DNA of 41,915 bases from assembly GCA_003343625.1 (NCBI GenBank), contig QAKV01000014.1, forward strand, positions 24,381 to 66,295, written 5' to 3'. The position numbers were made by a program, and so were the translations under genes. Shown here one piece after another: positions 32,436-41,051 of this stretch. The notes beneath the pieces are model-generated. The model did no database searches, had not been told where the DNA came from, and worked only from the letters and a program-made list of their open reading frames with translations. This stretch comes from Clostridiales bacterium (GTDB lineage: Bacteria > Bacillota > Clostridia > Lachnospirales > Lachnospiraceae). Every line of letters begins with the position of its first letter. Positions within the stretch are counted from its first letter, which is position 1.

Positions 32436-33552
32436 GCAGATGCTGGAGGCATCGCTGAAAACAATACATGCAGGAGAGGTAGTTGAAGGTACAGTCATCG
32501 ATGTGAAGCCTGAAGAAGTCGTGCTGAACATCGGATACAAGTCCGACGGTATTCTGACCAGAAACGAATACTCCAACGATTCGAGCATCGACATGACGAA
32601 AGTTGTGAAGCCTGGTGACACGATGGAAGTGAAGGTGCTGAAAGTGAACGATGGCGAAGGCCAGGTGATGCTCACCTACAAGAGGCTGGCTGCCGACAGA
32701 GGCAACAAGAGGATTGAAGAAGCTTATAACAATCACGAAGTGCTTAAGGCGAAAGTGTCCCAGGTGCTGGACGGCGGACTGATCGTCATCGTCGATGAAG
32801 TGAGGATTTTCATCCCCGCGAGTCTCGTTTCCGACACCTATGAAAAGGATCTGAGCAAATACGCGGATCAGGAGATCGAATTCGTGATCAGTGAGTACAA
32901 CCCGAGAAGGAGAAGATATATCGGCGACCGCAAGCAGCTGATCGTGGCGAGAAAAGCTGAGATGCAGGCGGCGTTGTTCGCGCGGATCCATGAAGGCGAT
33001 GTAGTGGAAGGCACCGTGAAGAACGTGACGGATTTCGGCGCGTTCATCGATCTGGGCGGCGCTGATGGTCTGCTTCATATTTCCGAGATGTCCTGGGGAC
33101 GCATCGAGCATCCCAAGAAGGTGTTCAAGGTAGGCGATAAGCTGAAAGTCCTGATTAAAGAAATCAACGGTAACAAGATCGCCCTGAGCCTGAAATTCGA
33201 AGAGCTCAATCCCTGGAGAAATGCGGATGAGAAGTATGCAGTGGGCAATGTGGTGACCGGAAAAGTCGCGAGAATGACCGATTTCGGCGCTTTTGTGGAG
33301 CTGGAGCCCGGCATCGATGCGCTGTTGCACGTTTCCCAGATTTCCAGAGAGCACGTGGAGAAGCCTTCCGATGTTCTGAAAGTGGGCGAGGAAGTGACCG
33401 CGAAAGTGGTGGACTTCAATCCCGAAGATAAGAAGATCAGCCTGAGCATTAAAGCGCTGCTGACTCCTGAAAAGAAGGAGGAACCGGTGGAAGATGCAGA
33501 TGTGGTTTCCGTGGATATCGATCAGGTAATTGCGGATCAGACCGAAGAATAA
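32416..33552 (+). CDS. rpsA: 30S ribosomal protein S1 (four S1 domains)
   Basis: A 378-residue RNA-binding protein with four S1 motifs, at about residues 18-88, 105-170, 190-260 and 275-345. The last two have the strongest motif (VTDFGAFIDLGGADGLLHISEM; MTDFGAFVELEPGIDALLHVSQ). The C-terminus is acidic (EEPVEDADVVSVDID). This four-repeat form is usual in Firmicutes, shorter than the six-repeat form of Proteobacteria; its role in translation initiation is less certain than in E. coli. GAGGAGG precedes the ATG at 32416, which lies within the end of ispH. Confidence 0.94.
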   Translation: MSELTFEQMLEASLKTIHAGEVVEGTVIDVKPEEVVLNIGYKSDGILTRNEYSNDSSIDMTKVVKPGDTMEVKVLKVNDGEGQVMLTYKRLAADRGNKRIEEAYNNHEVLKAKVSQVLDGGLIVIVDEVRIFIPASLVSDTYEKDLSKYADQEIEFVISEYNPRRRRYIGDRKQLIVARKAEMQAALFARIHEGDVVEGTVKNVTDFGAFIDLGGADGLLHISEMSWGRIEHPKKVFKVGDKLKVLIKEINGNKIALSLKFEELNPWRNADEKYAVGNVVTGKVARMTDFGAFVELEPGIDALLHVSQISREHVEKPSDVLKVGEEVTAKVVDFNPEDKKISLSIKALLTPEKKEEPVEDADVVSVDIDQVIADQTEE

Positions 33553-33571
33553 AAAGAAGAGGAACAGAAAA

Positions 33572-33619
33572 GAGGCCCTGTCGTCCGGGAAGAGACAATC
33601 CGGATGACAGGGCCTCTTT
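33572..33619. terminator. Bidirectional intrinsic terminator
   Basis: The left arm 33572-33588 (starting GAGGCCCTGTC) pairs with 33600-33616 (ending GACAGGGCCTC) over 17 bp with one wobble, around an 11-base loop. TTTG follows on the plus strand, and CTTTTCTG follows on the minus strand. It serves rpsA and the convergent exonuclease gene. Confidence 0.88.
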
Positions 33620-33637
33620 GTGAGACAGAAATACTTT

Positions 33638-34762
33638 TTAGTTTCGTTTCTGCCCGCCCAGCGTTTTCAGAAGGAGGGTTACCCACAGGAACTGCAGGTC
33701 TGAATCGGCGAAAAAGGAAGAATCGGCTGAGATCCAGAAATCCTTCGATTTATACTCTTCCCGGAACAGCGGCACATTCTCGGCCCCTGCCCCGGGCCAG
33801 GGAAGAAACTGCCCGCTCTTTTTCGTATAACAGGTGGATGCCGTAGCCGGCATGCGATGCGTTTTATCCACATATACGGCTACGGATTTATGGATCGCCC
33901 GGTCTTCGGCGGGCAGATAAGAGTAGTTTTTATAGTCGGAATAGAAATATTTCAATTCGCCCGACCGAATCGGAACCTTCAAAAGGACGGCGTTTTTGCT
34001 TCCGGAAAGATAGAATCGCCAGGAGGAATCCGAGCCGCTGTGACAGGATATGGGAACGGGAAGGGCTGCGGGCAGGCTCAAAGAGACCAGAAGTTCGCGG
34101 GCCTGTCCGTCCGCCGCCGCGCTTTGCTGTTTCATCTGAAGGATCTGAAAGCGCCGGTCTGCGAACAGGCCGGGAACGGCCATGAGGGAATAGATCGAGA
34201 GCATACCGGACAGATCCTCCCGGTTATGCAGCAGGAGAACTTCCAGCAGCCGCTCGTCGGGCTGTTCTGAAAAGGCGCGATAAAGTTCGATCAGCTGTCC
34301 GCCCGTAAACGGATCTTCCCGGAAAAGGCCGATGGATTCTTCCAGCTGTTTTTGACGGCATCCGGGCAGTCGGAGCAGATTTTTGTACGGGCTGATGCGT
34401 TTGTAGATGTCCGTCTGGGCGCCCGGAGAAAAAGGAGGTATCCCGTGCCTTTTGCAGCGTTCCTGGAGAAAGGGGACGTCGAAGGTACCTCCGTTGAAAT
34501 GCACGATGAGGGGGAAGGTGGAGGCGAAGGAGCAGAAAGTCTCCAGCAGCTGTTTTTCCTGAGACCGGTCTTCGGCGAAATACTGGCGGATTTTCCAGCC
34601 GCTTTGGGAATAAAACGCGCATCCGATCAGATAGACGCAGGCGCTCTTCGGGGAAAAGCCGGTGGTCTCGATGTCGAAAAACAGAACCTCTTCAGGGTGT
34701 GGGAAAAATGGGGAAAGATGATTCGTTTCACTGGATTCTATGGTGTTTTCTATCGTTTTCAT
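33638..34762 (-). CDS. Ribonuclease H-like exonuclease domain protein (YprB-like)
   Basis: A 374-residue protein with an N-terminal DEDD-type 3'-5' exonuclease fold of the YprB family. The first metal motif is FFDIETTGF, followed by LIVHFNGGTFDVPFL (second) and NREDLSGMLSIYSL (third). The remaining ~200 residues form a C-terminal region with no recognised catalytic motif. The substrate is presumably nucleic acid but is unknown. Start: the ATG at 34762 lies 7 bases after an extended -10 element, with no ribosome-binding site, so translation is probably leaderless. ATGs at 34774 and further upstream overlap or precede the promoter and encode a hydrophobic stretch unlike the family. Confidence 0.82.
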   Translation of the reverse strand: MKTIENTIESSETNHLSPFFPHPEEVLFFDIETTGFSPKSACVYLIGCAFYSQSGWKIRQYFAEDRSQEKQLLETFCSFASTFPLIVHFNGGTFDVPFLQERCKRHGIPPFSPGAQTDIYKRISPYKNLLRLPGCRQKQLEESIGLFREDPFTGGQLIELYRAFSEQPDERLLEVLLLHNREDLSGMLSIYSLMAVPGLFADRRFQILQMKQQSAAADGQARELLVSLSLPAALPVPISCHSGSDSSWRFYLSGSKNAVLLKVPIRSGELKYFYSDYKNYSYLPAEDRAIHKSVAVYVDKTHRMPATASTCYTKKSGQFLPWPGAGAENVPLFREEYKSKDFWISADSSFFADSDLQFLWVTLLLKTLGGQKRN

Positions 34763-34769
34763 GTTTTTT

Positions 34770-34778
34770 ATCATAGCA
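34770..34778 (-). promoter_or_regulatory. Extended -10 promoter of the exonuclease gene
   Basis: Read on the minus strand: TGC-TATGAT at 34778-34770, followed by AAAAAAC and the ATG at 34762. The expected transcription start is at or next to the start codon. Confidence 0.55.
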
Positions 34779-34819
34779 CAATTTTCGATTTTCCTGTAGT
34801 AATTTGTGAAAAAAAATAG

Positions 34820-34825
34820 TATGAT
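34820..34825 (+). promoter_or_regulatory. Probable -10 box of the rnf operon
   Basis: TATGAT stands 90 bases before rnfC. No good -35 is present at 16-18 bases (TAGTAA region); TTGTGA at 34804 is too close. Another sigma factor or an activator may be needed. Confidence 0.35.
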
Positions 34826-34863
34826 GAAGGAGAATGGTGCACGGAAGGAATGCGCCTTGTTCA

Positions 34864-34884
34864 TGCCGGGTTTCGAGCCCGGCA
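34864..34884 (+). other. Leader hairpin upstream of rnfC
   Basis: TGCCGGG (34864-34870) and CCCGGCA (34878-34884) form a perfect 7-bp stem with a 7-base loop, 31 bases before the rnfC start. No T-run follows directly, so it may act in RNA stability or translation rather than as a terminator. Confidence 0.5.
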
Positions 34885-34914
34885 CTTCAAATTATGAGGA
34901 AAGAAGGGTAGAGA

Positions 34915-36249
34915 ATGGCGAAGTTTACGTTTGTGGGCGGGATTCATCCCTATGACGGAAAAGAGCTGTCGAAGGATAAGCCCATAAAGGAAGTGCTGCC
35001 CAAAGGGGATCTGGTCTATCCGCTGTCGCAGCACATTGGAGCGCCCGCCGTTCCGATTGTTCAGAAAGGAGATCGGGTCCTGGCGGGGCAGAAAATCGCG
35101 GAAGCGAACGGTTTCGTGTCCGCGTCCGTCTTCGCGAGCGTCTCCGGCACGGTGAAAGCGATCGAACCACGCCGCGTGGTGACGGGAGACAATGTGATGA
35201 GCATTGTGGTGGAGAACGACGGCGCATACGAAGAAGTACAGTTTCCCCCGGTGAAGCCGCTGGAGAAGATGAGCCGGGATGAGATCATCGGACTGATCCG
35301 GGAGGCGGGTATCGTGGGAATGGGGGGAGCGGGATTCCCAACCCATGTGAAACTGTCCCCCAAGGAACCGGAGAAGATTACCTATGTGATCGCCAACTGT
35401 GCGGAGTGCGAGCCGTACCTGACATCGGATTACAGGCGGATGATCGAGGAGCCGCACAAGCTGATCAATGGCTTGAAGGTGATGCTGCAGCTGTTTCCCA
35501 ACGCCAAAGGCGTACTCGCCATCGAGGATAATAAGCGGGATTGCATCGAGCTGTTCCGGAAGCTGACGAAGGAGGAGCCTTCCATTTCTGTGGCTTCCCT
35601 GCGGACAAAGTATCCCCAGGGATCGGAGCGCCATCTGATCTATGCGGTGACGGGAAGGGCCATCAATTCCACCATGTTGCCCGCAGATGCCGGGTGCATC
35701 GTGGACAACGTGGATACCATCGTGGCCGTCAACCAGGCGGTTCGGGAAGGAAAACCGCTGATGCAAAGGATCGTTACCGTGACGGGGGATGCGGTCAGAG
35801 ATCCCCGGAACTTCATCGTCCGCATCGGCACCAACTATCACGAACTCATCGACGAAGCGGGCGGTTTCTTGCAGCAGCCAGAGAAGATCGTATCCGGCGG
35901 CCCCATGATGGGATTCGGGATCTTCGATCTGGATGTTCCAACCACCAAGACGGCGTCCGCGCTTTTATGCCTGCTTCATGACGACATTTCTTCCGCAGAA
36001 GCCACGGCCTGCATCAACTGCGGACGCTGTGTGGAAGTCTGTCCCGGGCGCGTGGTTCCAAAGCTTTTGGCGGACTATGCGATTCATTATGACCTGGAGA
36101 AGTTCGAAAAAAGCGACGGGCTGGAATGCTGTGAATGCGGTTGCTGCAGCTATATTTGTCCGGCTAAACGGCCGCTGACCCAGGCCATTAAATCCGCGAG
36201 GAAGATGGTGCTGGCGGAAAAGAAGAAACAGCAGGAGGGAAAGAAATGA
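34915..36249 (+). CDS. rnfC: Rnf complex subunit RnfC
   Basis: A 444-residue peripheral subunit of the Rnf ferredoxin:NAD oxidoreductase, thought to bind NADH and flavin and to pass electrons. It has the N-terminal RnfC barrel-like region (FVGGIHPYDGKELSKDKP), a nucleotide-binding GIVGMGGAGFPTHVKL, the SLBB-like part and two C-terminal 4Fe-4S motifs (CINCGRCVEVCPGRVVP at ~366, CECGCCSYICPAKRP at ~406). The ATG at 34915 follows AAGGG. First gene of the operon, overlapping rnfD by ATGA. The gene order C-D-G-E-A-B is that of Acetobacterium and many Clostridia. Confidence 0.95.
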   Translation: MAKFTFVGGIHPYDGKELSKDKPIKEVLPKGDLVYPLSQHIGAPAVPIVQKGDRVLAGQKIAEANGFVSASVFASVSGTVKAIEPRRVVTGDNVMSIVVENDGAYEEVQFPPVKPLEKMSRDEIIGLIREAGIVGMGGAGFPTHVKLSPKEPEKITYVIANCAECEPYLTSDYRRMIEEPHKLINGLKVMLQLFPNAKGVLAIEDNKRDCIELFRKLTKEEPSISVASLRTKYPQGSERHLIYAVTGRAINSTMLPADAGCIVDNVDTIVAVNQAVREGKPLMQRIVTVTGDAVRDPRNFIVRIGTNYHELIDEAGGFLQQPEKIVSGGPMMGFGIFDLDVPTTKTASALLCLLHDDISSAEATACINCGRCVEVCPGRVVPKLLADYAIHYDLEKFEKSDGLECCECGCCSYICPAKRPLTQAIKSARKMVLAEKKKQQEGKK

Positions 36250-37187
36250 GCGCGTTGATGAAAGTATCCTCCAATCCTCATGTCAGGGTGAAGGACACTA
36301 CTTCCAGGATCATGCTGACCGTGATCATCGCCCTGCTTCCGACGACCCTGTTCGGAATTTATAATTTCGGGGTAAAGGCTGCGCTTTTGGTCGCTATTTC
36401 CATCGCCAGCGCGGTGTTGACGGAATTTCTGTTCGAAAAAATCTGCAAAAAGAAAGTGACGGTAGGGGATCTCTCCGCAGTGGTCACCGGGCTTTTGCTC
36501 GCGTTGAATCTGCCTGTTTCCGTTCCCTGGTGGATTCCGGTTGTGGGCAGCGTTTTCGCCATTCTGGTGGTCAAGATGCTGTTCGGCGGGCTGGGACAGA
36601 ATTTCATGAATCCCGCTCTGGCGGGAAGATGCTTTTTGCTGATTTCCTTTTCGTCCCTGATGACGAATTTCGAGTGTGCCGCCTATAGCGGCCCTACGCC
36701 TCTGGCCAGCCTGAAGGCGGGAGAAGGGGTGAACGTGATGGATATGATTATCGGCCGGACAGCGGGAACCATCGGGGAGACCTCCATGATCGCCATCGTG
36801 ATCGGCGCCTGCATCCTGATCCTGGCGGGAATCATCGATCTGAAGGTGCCCGGCAGCTACCTGGTCTCCTTCGTCCTGTTCGTGGCACTGTTCGCGTCTT
36901 TGAGCGGCCGGACGGTGACCGGCCCTTACCTTTCGGCGCAGCTGGCCGGCGGAGGCCTGATGCTGGGCGCGTTTTTCATGGCGACAGATTATGTGACCCG
37001 GCCCATTACCAGGAAAGGACAATATGTTTACGGCATCGTTCTGGGATTTTTGACCGCTATTTTCCGGATTTTCGGCGCCAGCGCGGAAGGCGTTTCCTAC
37101 GCGATCATTCTGGGGAACCTTCTGGTGCCTCTGATCGAAAAATTCACGATGCCCAGGGCATTCGGAAAAGGAGGAGAGCGTTCATGA
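36246..37187 (+). CDS. rnfD: Rnf complex subunit RnfD
   Basis: A 313-residue membrane protein with about nine or ten helices. It carries a covalent FMN on a threonine: the motif is SGPTPLASL with Thr151 as the likely attachment residue. Other family features are FNPALAGRC-type NFMNPALAGRCF and FFMATDYVTRPITRKGQ. With RnfE, RnfA and RnfG it forms the membrane core that couples electron flow to sodium or proton export. It starts within the rnfC stop and overlaps rnfG by ATGA. Confidence 0.95.
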   Translation: MSALMKVSSNPHVRVKDTTSRIMLTVIIALLPTTLFGIYNFGVKAALLVAISIASAVLTEFLFEKICKKKVTVGDLSAVVTGLLLALNLPVSVPWWIPVVGSVFAILVVKMLFGGLGQNFMNPALAGRCFLLISFSSLMTNFECAAYSGPTPLASLKAGEGVNVMDMIIGRTAGTIGETSMIAIVIGACILILAGIIDLKVPGSYLVSFVLFVALFASLSGRTVTGPYLSAQLAGGGLMLGAFFMATDYVTRPITRKGQYVYGIVLGFLTAIFRIFGASAEGVSYAIILGNLLVPLIEKFTMPRAFGKGGERS

Positions 37188-37810
37188 AAAGTATGATGAA
37201 AGACACGGCGATCATGTTCGCCATCACGCTGATCGCGGGCCTCATCCTGGGTGCGGTCTATCAGATCACAAAAGATCCGATCGCCAGACAGGAAGAGCTG
37301 GCAATGCAGGAGGCCAGCAGACAGGTATTCGCCTCCGCAGCTTCCTTTGAGACCGCTGCAGACTTCGATGAAGGACGCGCACAAACCGTCCTGAATGAGG
37401 GCGGATATCCGGAGCAGACCATCGACGGCTATCAGGTCGCCCTGGACGAAGCGGGCGCTGCAGTGGGATTTGTGATCACCGTCACCTCCCACGAAGGCTA
37501 TGGCGGGGATATCCAGTTCCTCATGGGCGTCAACAGCGACGGTTCCCTGAACGGAATTTCCCTGCTTTCCATTTCGGAAACGCCCGGCTTGGGGATGCAG
37601 GCCGAAGATGTGCTGGTACCGCAGTTTCAGAACAGAGAGACCTTTATTTACCCCTTCGAGTCCACCAAAACGGGAGCGGCTTCTGAGAATCAGATCGACG
37701 CCATTTCGGGCGCGACCGTCACGACCGATGCAGTGACTGATGGAGTCAATGCGGGTCTGTACTATTTCCAGACGGAACTGGAGGCGGCAGGAGGTGAGCA
37801 GGATGCGTAA
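37184..37810 (+). CDS. rnfG: Rnf complex subunit RnfG
   Basis: A 208-residue subunit with one N-terminal membrane helix (about 8-28) and an extracytoplasmic FMN-binding domain. The covalent FMN site is SGATVTT (Thr178), preceded by IDAISGA. Family motif ETPGLGMQAE lies near residues 132-141. The start overlaps rnfD by ATGA and the 3' end overlaps the rnfE start (37803) by 8 bases. Confidence 0.95.
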   Translation: MKSMMKDTAIMFAITLIAGLILGAVYQITKDPIARQEELAMQEASRQVFASAASFETAADFDEGRAQTVLNEGGYPEQTIDGYQVALDEAGAAVGFVITVTSHEGYGGDIQFLMGVNSDGSLNGISLLSISETPGLGMQAEDVLVPQFQNRETFIYPFESTKTGAASENQIDAISGATVTTDAVTDGVNAGLYYFQTELEAAGGEQDA

Positions 37811-38543
37811 AGAAAGTGCGGTCGGCGAACGGCTGATCAATGGAATCATCAGGGAAAATCCCACTTTCGTGCTGACTTTGGGCATGTGTCCCACCCTGGC
37901 GGTGACGACATCGGCCATGAACGGATTGGGTATGGGACTGACTACGATGGTGGTGCTGGCGCTGAGCAATATGATCATTTCGGCCATGCGCAAGATCATT
38001 CCGGATAAAGTGAGGATCCCCGCGTTCATCGTGATCATCGCTTCTTTTGTGACGGTGATGCAGCTCCTTTTACAGGGATTTTTACCGGGGCTGTATGATT
38101 CTTTGGGCATTTACATTCCGCTGATCGTCGTCAACTGTATTATTTTGGGGCGGGCAGAAGCCTATGCCTCCAAAAATCCGATCATTCCCTCTTTATTTGA
38201 CGGGATAGGGATGGGGCTCGGATTTTCCCTGGCACTGACCTGTATTGGGGCTGTTCGGGAAATTTTGGGAGCTGGAGAGATATTCGGCTATCGAATCATG
38301 CCGGATTCTTATGTGCCGTTTTCCATCTTCGTCATGGCGCCCGGAGCGTTTTTCGTGCTGGCGACGCTGACCGCGATTCAGAACCGGGTTCGGAAAAACG
38401 GAGGGAAGAAAGGAAAGGATATGAGCAAAATCCAGTCCGGGTGTGCGGATTGTACGGAATGTTCCAAAGCGGGCTGCGAGCACAGATTTTACGACGCGGA
38501 TGCGAAGCCGGCGGATGCAAAAAGAAAAGAGGAGGGCAAATAA
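37803..38543 (+). CDS. rnfE: Rnf complex subunit RnfE with a cysteine-rich tail
   Basis: A 246-residue integral membrane subunit with six helices, homologous to RnfA. It begins with GERLINGIIRENPTFVLTLG and has the typical GMCPTLAVTTSAMNGLGMG and LIVVNCIILGRAEAYASKN. Unlike ordinary RnfE, the protein continues about 35 residues beyond the last helix and positive cap, with four cysteines (214, 217, 220, 225; pattern C-x2-C-x2-C-x4-C) and an acidic/basic end. An ATG at 38421 with AGGA 6 bases upstream could also start this 40-residue tail separately. The ATG at 37803 lies inside the rnfG end; an in-frame ATG at 37740 would lie deeper in rnfG. Confidence 0.9.
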   Translation: MRKESAVGERLINGIIRENPTFVLTLGMCPTLAVTTSAMNGLGMGLTTMVVLALSNMIISAMRKIIPDKVRIPAFIVIIASFVTVMQLLLQGFLPGLYDSLGIYIPLIVVNCIILGRAEAYASKNPIIPSLFDGIGMGLGFSLALTCIGAVREILGAGEIFGYRIMPDSYVPFSIFVMAPGAFFVLATLTAIQNRVRKNGGKKGKDMSKIQSGCADCTECSKAGCEHRFYDADAKPADAKRKEEGK

Positions 38544-39131
38544 ATGTTGGAGCAGGTAGGGGATTTATTGCTGCTGGTCATCGGTTCTGCCCTTGTCAGC
38601 AATGTGGTTTTGAGCCAGTTTCTGGGCTTGTGTCCGTTTCTGGGCGTTTCCAAAAAGGTGGAAACCGCAGCGGGCATGGGAACAGCGGTTATTTTCGTCA
38701 TCACGCTGGCCAGCGGGGTGGCGGGGGTGATCTACCGTTTTATCCTGACGCCGCTGCGCATCGAGTATTTGCAGACCATCGTCTTCATTCTGGTCATCGC
38801 GGCTCTGGTGCAGTTCGTGGAAATGTTTCTGAAGAAATTTATGAAGAGCCTGTATGAAGCGCTGGGCGTCTATTTGCCGCTGATCACCACCAACTGCGCC
38901 GTTCTGGGCGTGGCGCTGACCAATGTACAGAAGGAGTACGGCATTTTTACAGGGATGGTGAACGGATTCGCCACGGCGCTGGGATTTACCATTTCCATCA
39001 TCATTCTGGCGGGAATCCGCGAAAAAATGGCGTATAACGAGATTCCGGAATCCTTTCGCGGAATGCCCATCGTCCTGCTTACGGCCGGGCTGATGGCCAT
39101 CGCGTTCTGCGGTTTTTCCGGCTTGCTTTAG
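38544..39131 (+). CDS. rnfA: Rnf complex subunit RnfA
   Basis: A 195-residue integral membrane subunit with six helices, inverted relative to RnfE. It has SNVVLSQFLGLCPFLGVSKK and LITTNCAVLGVALTN, the conserved cysteine-bearing loops that hold an intramembrane cluster with RnfE. The ATG at 38544 abuts the rnfE stop and has GAGGG 8 bases upstream. Overall length and motifs are typical. Confidence 0.95.
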   Translation: MLEQVGDLLLLVIGSALVSNVVLSQFLGLCPFLGVSKKVETAAGMGTAVIFVITLASGVAGVIYRFILTPLRIEYLQTIVFILVIAALVQFVEMFLKKFMKSLYEALGVYLPLITTNCAVLGVALTNVQKEYGIFTGMVNGFATALGFTISIIILAGIREKMAYNEIPESFRGMPIVLLTAGLMAIAFCGFSGLL

Positions 39132-39143
39132 GAGGTGGCGCTT

Positions 39144-39941
39144 ATGCTCTCAGGAATATTGATCGCGACGGGAGTCGTCGGAGCGGTGGGGCTGTTCATC
39201 GGCCTCTTCCTCGGCGCTGCCGGAATCAAATTTAAAGTGGATGTAGACGAACGGGAGGAGGCCGTTTTGGAGGCGCTTCCCGGCAATAACTGCGGCGGCT
39301 GCGGGTATGCCGGCTGTTCCAATCTGGCGGCGGCCATCGTCAAAGGAGAGGCGCCGGTGAACGCCTGTCCCGTGGGGGGCGAGGCCGTGGGAAAGAAGAT
39401 CGCGGCCATCATGGGCGTGGAAGAGCAGGCCAGCGTTCGGAAAGTCGCTTTCGTGGCCTGTCGGGGAACCTGCGACAAGACATCGGTGGATTATGAATAT
39501 ACCGGGATCGAGGACTGCGGGATGTTGTCCTTCGTGCCAAACGGCGGTGCGAAAACCTGTAATTATGGCTGTCTCGGATTCGGGAGCTGCGTGAAGGTAT
39601 GTCCTTTCGATGCTATCCACGTGGAAAACGGGGTGGCGCAGGTAGACCGGGAGGCCTGTAAGGCCTGCGGAAAGTGCGTGGAGGCCTGCCCGAAAGGCCT
39701 GATTTCGCTGGTTCCCTACGATGCCCGATATCTGGTCGCCTGCAGCTCCAAAGATCGGGGGCCGGTAACGATGAAGGGGTGTTCCGCCGGTTGTATCGGC
39801 TGCGGCCTGTGCGAGAGAAACTGTCCGGCCGATGCGGTGAAGGTAAAAGACTTTTGCGCGGCCATCGACCCTGACAAATGCGTCGGATGCGGCGCATGCG
39901 AACAGAAGTGTCCGAAAAGGGCGATCGTAAAACAGGCGTGA
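39144..39941 (+). CDS. rnfB: Rnf complex subunit RnfB
   Basis: A 265-residue subunit that accepts electrons from reduced ferredoxin. An N-terminal membrane helix (about 3-24) is followed by the RnfB iron-sulfur motif [17 protein letters not shown] with CPVGG. Four ferredoxin-type cysteine sets follow: [40 protein letters not shown] and [12 protein letters not shown]. That gives about five or more 4Fe-4S clusters. The ATG at 39144 lies 8 bases after GGAGG; an in-frame GTG at 39135 overlaps that site. Last gene of the rnf operon. Confidence 0.95.
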   Translation: MLSGILIATGVVGAVGLFIGLFLGAAGIKFKVDVDEREEAVLEALPGNNCGGCGYAGCSNLAAAIVKGEAPVNACPVGGEAVGKKIAAIMGVEEQASVRKVAFVACRGTCDKTSVDYEYTGIEDCGMLSFVPNGGAKTCNYGCLGFGSCVKVCPFDAIHVENGVAQVDREACKACGKCVEACPKGLISLVPYDARYLVACSSKDRGPVTMKGCSAGCIGCGLCERNCPADAVKVKDFCAAIDPDKCVGCGACEQKCPKRAIVKQA

Positions 39942-39951
39942 CGTCCCCGGA

Positions 39952-39965
39952 CGAAAGCGCTTTCA
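39952..39965. promoter_or_regulatory. cre-like palindrome before the aldo/keto reductase
   Basis: CGAAAGCGCTTTCA contains the perfect 12-base palindrome GAAAGCGCTTTC. It differs at only the first base from the ideal CcpA catabolite response element TGAAAGCGCTTTCA. It lies 10 bases after the rnfB stop and 22 bases before the next start. Confidence 0.6.
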
Positions 39966-39987
39966 GAAAGAAAGGAGGGAGAAAAGG

Positions 39988-41010
39988 ATGAATACGGTAA
40001 CGCTCGGAAAAACGGGAATCGTGACGAACAAAAATGGATTCGGCGCGCTGCCGGTGCAGCGGGTGGATGACGAGACGGCCGTGCGCCTGCTGCGCATGGC
40101 ATACGAAGGAGGGATTACCTTTTTCGATACCGCCAGGGCCTATACGGACAGCGAGCACAAGCTGGGACTGGCGTTCGAAGGAATGCGGGAGAAGATCTTC
40201 ATCGCATCCAAGACCGGATCGACGACGCCGGAGGGCTTCTGGAAGGATCTGGAGACGACTCTGGGCAACTTAAAGACGGATTACCTGGATTTGTACCAGT
40301 TCCACAATCCGGATTTCTGCCCCAAACCCGGAGACGGGAGCGGGATGTACGAATGCATGTGCGAGGCAAAGGCTCAGGGAAAGATACGGCATATCGGGAT
40401 CACGAACCATCGCCTTTTCGTGGCGACGGAGGCGGTGGAGAGCGGCCTGTATGAGACGCTGCAGTTCCCATTTTCCTATCTGGCAAGCCAGGAGGACATC
40501 GACTTGGTAAAGAAGTGCGGGGAGGCGGGGATGGGATTCATCGCCATGAAGGGCCTTTCCGGAGGCCTGATCAACAATTCCGCAGCGGCTTATGCTTTCA
40601 TGGCGCAGTATGAAAATGTGCTGCCCATCTGGGGGATTCAGAGGGAGGCGGAGCTGGAGGAGTTCCTTTCCTATATCGAAACGCCCCCGACGATGACGCC
40701 GGAGATCTCGGCCGTCATCGAAAAGGACAGAAAGGAGCTGCAGGGCGAATTCTGCAGAGGATGCGGGTATTGCATGCCCTGTCCTGCCGGGATCGAGATC
40801 AACGCCTGTGCCAGAATGTCGCTGATGATCCGCAGGGCTCCTTCGGCCGCTCAGCTGACGCCGGAAATGCAGAAGAAAATGATGCAGATCGAACATTGTC
40901 TGCACTGCGGCAAGTGTATCAGCAAATGTCCTTATCATCTGGATACGCCGACACTTTTACAGAAAAATCTCAAAGACTATAAGGAAATTCTGGCGGGTAA
41001 ACCGATTTGA
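39988..41010 (+). CDS. Aldo/keto reductase with C-terminal 4Fe-4S domain
   Basis: A 340-residue protein with an N-terminal aldo/keto reductase barrel and a C-terminal ferredoxin-like part. The catalytic tetrad is visible: Asp47 and Tyr52 (FFDTARAYTDSE), Lys75 (IASKTG) and His106 (YQFHN). The C-terminal cysteines are CRGCGYCMPCPAGI and CLHCGKCISKCPYHLDTP, giving probably two 4Fe-4S clusters. Fused forms are common in anaerobes; the substrate is unknown. AAGGAGGGAG precedes the ATG. It lies 47 bases after rnfB and may be partly cotranscribed with the rnf operon, but the cre-like site suggests separate control. Confidence 0.9.
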   Translation: MNTVTLGKTGIVTNKNGFGALPVQRVDDETAVRLLRMAYEGGITFFDTARAYTDSEHKLGLAFEGMREKIFIASKTGSTTPEGFWKDLETTLGNLKTDYLDLYQFHNPDFCPKPGDGSGMYECMCEAKAQGKIRHIGITNHRLFVATEAVESGLYETLQFPFSYLASQEDIDLVKKCGEAGMGFIAMKGLSGGLINNSAAAYAFMAQYENVLPIWGIQREAELEEFLSYIETPPTMTPEISAVIEKDRKELQGEFCRGCGYCMPCPAGIEINACARMSLMIRRAPSAAQLTPEMQKKMMQIEHCLHCGKCISKCPYHLDTPTLLQKNLKDYKEILAGKPI

Positions 41011-41051
41011 GTTTTGAGCCGATATGCCGAAGAGGAAAAGGAGGAGTTGGA

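Noticed and set aside
34864..34884. tRNA T-arm-like hairpin (CCGGG-TTTCGAG-CCCGG)
   Set aside because: No acceptor, D or anticodon arm can be folded from the flanking bases at tRNA spacing.
34775..34885. Upstream start of the exonuclease with a hydrophobic N-terminus resembling a membrane anchor
   Set aside because: It would include the promoter and has no ribosome-binding site; related proteins begin near the DIETTG motif.
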